This document shows positions 61,680 through 64,000 of a stretch of 64,000 nt of DNA, piece after piece; position 1 is the stretch's first letter; every line of letters begins with the position of its first letter. This stretch comes from SAR86 cluster bacterium (lineage in GTDB: Bacteria; Pseudomonadota; Gammaproteobacteria; Magnimaribacterales; Magnimaribacteraceae): the NCBI GenBank assembly GCA_029268615.1, contig JAQWNM010000013.1, positions 62,001 to 126,000 on the forward strand, in the 5' to 3' direction. A model generated the notes under the pieces. The model searched no databases. It worked only from the letters and a program-made list of their open reading frames with translations, and was not told the DNA's origin. A program made the position numbers and the translations under genes.

Positions 61680-62867
61680 ATGGATTTAGAATACGGGCCG
61701 GAATACGACGATTTCAGAAATGAAGTTACATCTTTTATCAAAGATAATGAAAATGTAAAAATTGTAGGGCCGGTAAGAAGCGAAAGTAGAGTTGCTTGGC
61801 AACAAAAATTAATTGATAACGGCTATTTTGCCAGATCCATACCTAAAGAATATGGAGGGTATGGAGGTGATATGGATATCATCAAGCTCAGAATTATTGC
61901 AGAAGAGTTTGCTAAATCACCCATCCCAAAACCTATGGGCGGCCAAGGAATTCAAATGCTAGTTCCAACTATATTGGAACTTGGGACAGAAGAACAAAAA
62001 CAAGCCTATGTTCGCCCTACCCTAAGGGGAGACATGATTTGGTGCCAAGGCTATTCAGAGCCAAATTCTGGAAGTGATTTAGCCAGCCTCCAGACTAAAG
62101 GAGAGCTTGATGGTTCTGAATGGGTTATAAACGGGCAAAAAATATGGACTAGCACGGCTCATCTTTCACAAATGTGTTTTATTCTTGTTAGAACTGAACC
62201 TGATGCACCTAAACATCAGGGCATTAGTTACCTTCTGATGCCAATGGACACTCCTGGCATAGACAGAAGGCCAATTAAGCAGATGACTGGTGACTCTGAC
62301 TTTAATGAATTGTTCCTCACAGATGTGCGCATCCCTGCAGCTAATATAATTGGTAAAAGAGGAGAAGGTTGGAAAGTTGCAAATGCAACTCTAGGACATG
62401 AAAGAGGTTCTTTGGCAGATCCTAACGCCACAATGAACAGATTCAATTCTTTAGTCAATTTAATGAAAGGTGAAACAGTTGACGGAGAAAGAATAATAGA
62501 TAAACCAGTCTTTAGAGACAGACTTTTAAAAATTCAAGGTAGGATTGTTGCTCAACAATCTAATTCATTAAGGATATTGTCCAGTCAAATTAATAAAGGC
62601 CAGGATACAAGTATGGCTAGATTCATAACAAAACTTCAAGGTACTGAGCTTAGACATGATCTAGAAGGTCTAGCTATTGATGCAATGGGAGAAATTGGCA
62701 CACTTTATGAAGATAGCCCCCATCTTAGAGATAAGGGAGCTTGGCAAATGTCATATATGTATTTCCTTGGTTTAATCATAGGCGGAGGAACAAGTCAGAT
62801 TCAGAAGAATATTATAAGTGAACGTGGCTTAGGAATGCCTAAAGAACCAAAAGTGCAAGGAGCATAG
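61680..62867 (+). CDS. Acyl-CoA dehydrogenase
   Basis: This 395-residue flavoenzyme has the acyl-CoA dehydrogenase signatures: CQGYSEPNSGSDLASLQT, WVINGQKIWTSTAHLS, and the C-terminal GGTSQIQKNIISERGLG motif. It oxidises an acyl-CoA to the 2-enoyl-CoA. AAGGAC is the ribosome-binding site. The next gene starts one base after its stop, a pair layout seen for heteromeric dehydrogenases of steroid side chains (ChsE4-ChsE5 type). Confidence 0.94.
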   Translation: MDLEYGPEYDDFRNEVTSFIKDNENVKIVGPVRSESRVAWQQKLIDNGYFARSIPKEYGGYGGDMDIIKLRIIAEEFAKSPIPKPMGGQGIQMLVPTILELGTEEQKQAYVRPTLRGDMIWCQGYSEPNSGSDLASLQTKGELDGSEWVINGQKIWTSTAHLSQMCFILVRTEPDAPKHQGISYLLMPMDTPGIDRRPIKQMTGDSDFNELFLTDVRIPAANIIGKRGEGWKVANATLGHERGSLADPNATMNRFNSLVNLMKGETVDGERIIDKPVFRDRLLKIQGRIVAQQSNSLRILSSQINKGQDTSMARFITKLQGTELRHDLEGLAIDAMGEIGTLYEDSPHLRDKGAWQMSYMYFLGLIIGGGTSQIQKNIISERGLGMPKEPKVQGA

Positions 62868-62868
62868 T

Positions 62869-63981
62869 ATGTATTTTGGATTATCAGAAGAACAAAAAAG
62901 CTTAGAAGAAAGCATTACAAAATACTTAGAAGCTAGCGCCCCTCTGGAAACAATCAAAGCTATAGTAGATGGGGACGCGGAAAAGGCAAAAACTATTCAT
63001 CAAGGATTGGTGGACTTAGGCATTAGCGGATTAATGGTACCTGAACTATATGGTGGGCTCGAGTTAGACACTCTCTTTGCAGCCGTTGTTTCTGGGGCTC
63101 TAGGAGCTGGGACGGCACCTAGTCCTTTCATAGGTGCGTATGTTATGGCTCCACTTGCATTATCCTTAGCAGGAAAAGATGATCAAAAAGATAATTGGTT
63201 GCCTAAAATTGCTGGAGGAGATGCTGTTATTGGCATAGGATTATCAGAGTATGTAGGTGCAAGAGAAGATGCAGGTGTTAATTTCTCTGAAGGTAAGATT
63301 TCAGGAAGATCACTTTTTGTTATAGACGGAAAAAATGCAGATGCATACATACTGGCTAATAAATCTGGTCAGCTTTTTTTAGTTGACGCAAATACAAAAG
63401 GTATCGAAGTTACTAACCTTACAACAGTTGATAAAACCAGAGATTCTATTGAGCTTATTCTAAAAGATGTAAATGCTGAATTATTACCTGGTTCTGAAAA
63501 GGATCTTAGTACTACAAATAAAATGGTTGATACAGGTAGACTAATGCTTTCTGCTGATACGGTTGGAGCTTCTCAGATAATGCTTGATAAATCTGTAGCT
63601 TACTCTTTAGAAAGGAAACAATTTGGTAGAGCTATTGGATCTTTCCAAGCGGTGAAACATATGTGCGCTGAAATGACTGCAGAGTTAGAGCCTTGTCATT
63701 CTATGGTTTGGCATGCAGCACATTGTCAAGACAACATCGAAGAAGAAGCAAGAGAAATGGCTTGTCATCTAAAAGCCCATGTAGCAGAAGTAGGACAACA
63801 AGTATCTAAAACTTCTATTGAAGTCCATGGAGGTATGGGATTTACTGATGAAATGGGATTGCATTATTGGTTTAAGCGCATTGGGTTAAATAGACAGCTT
63901 TTAGGATCTCCTGAACTAGTAAGAGAAGAAGTTGCAAAGCTCCAAGGATTCGATCAAATACTGATAAAAAAAGATAACTAA
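62869..63981 (+). CDS. Acyl-CoA dehydrogenase, second subunit type
   Basis: This 370-residue acyl-CoA dehydrogenase-like protein is less typical in its middle part (GIGLSEYVGAREDAG in place of the usual SEPxxGSD motif) but has RKQFGRAIGSFQAVKHMCAEM and the C-terminal EVHGGMGFTDEMGLHYWFKR. Such shorter, divergent partners form alpha2-beta2 enzymes in which each subunit gives part of the FAD site. It starts 1 nt after the first dehydrogenase gene. Confidence 0.92.
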   Translation: MYFGLSEEQKSLEESITKYLEASAPLETIKAIVDGDAEKAKTIHQGLVDLGISGLMVPELYGGLELDTLFAAVVSGALGAGTAPSPFIGAYVMAPLALSLAGKDDQKDNWLPKIAGGDAVIGIGLSEYVGAREDAGVNFSEGKISGRSLFVIDGKNADAYILANKSGQLFLVDANTKGIEVTNLTTVDKTRDSIELILKDVNAELLPGSEKDLSTTNKMVDTGRLMLSADTVGASQIMLDKSVAYSLERKQFGRAIGSFQAVKHMCAEMTAELEPCHSMVWHAAHCQDNIEEEAREMACHLKAHVAEVGQQVSKTSIEVHGGMGFTDEMGLHYWFKRIGLNRQLLGSPELVREEVAKLQGFDQILIKKDN

Positions 63982-63986
63982 AAAGT

Positions 63987-64000
63987 ATGCGTCTGATCAC
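63987..64000 (+). CDS. Possible start of the next operon gene, cut by window edge
   Basis: ATG at 63987 follows the dehydrogenase stop by 5 nt, the spacing usual in this genome, and opens a frame MRLI to the edge. Four codons are too few for a family call. Confidence 0.3.

Overview
The window is AT-rich, tightly packed and free of rRNA, tRNA, CRISPR and insertion sequences. Gene content (a type II secretion operon, a porin, PiT phosphate uptake, lipoproteins, many acyl-CoA and short-chain dehydrogenase genes, DUF3604 proteins) and the small gaps and ATGA/TGAC-ATG junctions suggest a streamlined marine gammaproteobacterium, perhaps SAR86-like. That placement is inferred from gene style, not from a marker gene.

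Layout. 1-1276: a thiolase cut by the window edge with two DUF35 OB-fold partners. 1340-7185: an SDR, then a MoxR ATPase/VWA/hydrolase/aminotransferase operon and a TetR regulator. 7177-17373: a complete type II secretion operon gspC-D-E-F-G-I-J-K-L-M-N on the minus strand, lacking gspH, with the prepilin peptidase gene divergent from it. 18320-22075: phosphate-related genes (PiT, PhoU-like DUF47, porin) next to a deletion scar that joins the start of a PPK2 gene to the start of a response-regulator gene. 22103-28114: serine hydrolase, TauD-like dioxygenase, an AlkB-like hydroxylase operon with its own 2Fe-2S ferredoxin, a glutamine amidotransferase and an enoyl-CoA hydratase. 28152-30401: the first DUF3604 protein. 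30491-35305: a five-gene acyl-CoA degradation operon. 35357-39869: a TetR/extradiol-type VOC/FAH operon divergent from an SDR-GST pair, with a tandem operator-like site between them.

39957-46593: a nine-gene minus-strand cluster (DUF3237, two SDRs, Rieske oxygenase and Rieske ferredoxin, enoyl-CoA hydratase, lipoprotein, DUF35, thiolase) that looks like oxidation and side-chain shortening of a cyclic or aromatic substrate. 46653-52305: a nucleotide-translocase-like transporter, a TIGR02206 membrane protein, and an operon joining nitronate monooxygenase, SnoaL, a small membrane protein, a ferritin-like protein and a VOC protein. 52401-57230: NIPSNAP-like protein, M3 peptidase, DUF3445 and GST. 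57341-61285: HupE/UreJ, parvulin-type PPIase and a second DUF3604 protein. 61394-63981: a near-consensus LexA box on the start of a 61-codon membrane protein gene, then a tandem acyl-CoA dehydrogenase pair behind a perfect inverted repeat.

Taken together, much of the window serves uptake and beta-oxidation-like degradation of lipids, sterol-like or aromatic compounds as CoA thioesters. The strongest candidate for something undescribed is the LexA-controlled, apparently leaderless small membrane protein at 61413-61598. The next best are the PPK2/response-regulator scar and the ferritin-like/nitronate monooxygenase operon. No gene-free stretch exceeds about 210 bases; the longest (37875-38079) holds the tandem operator-like site.
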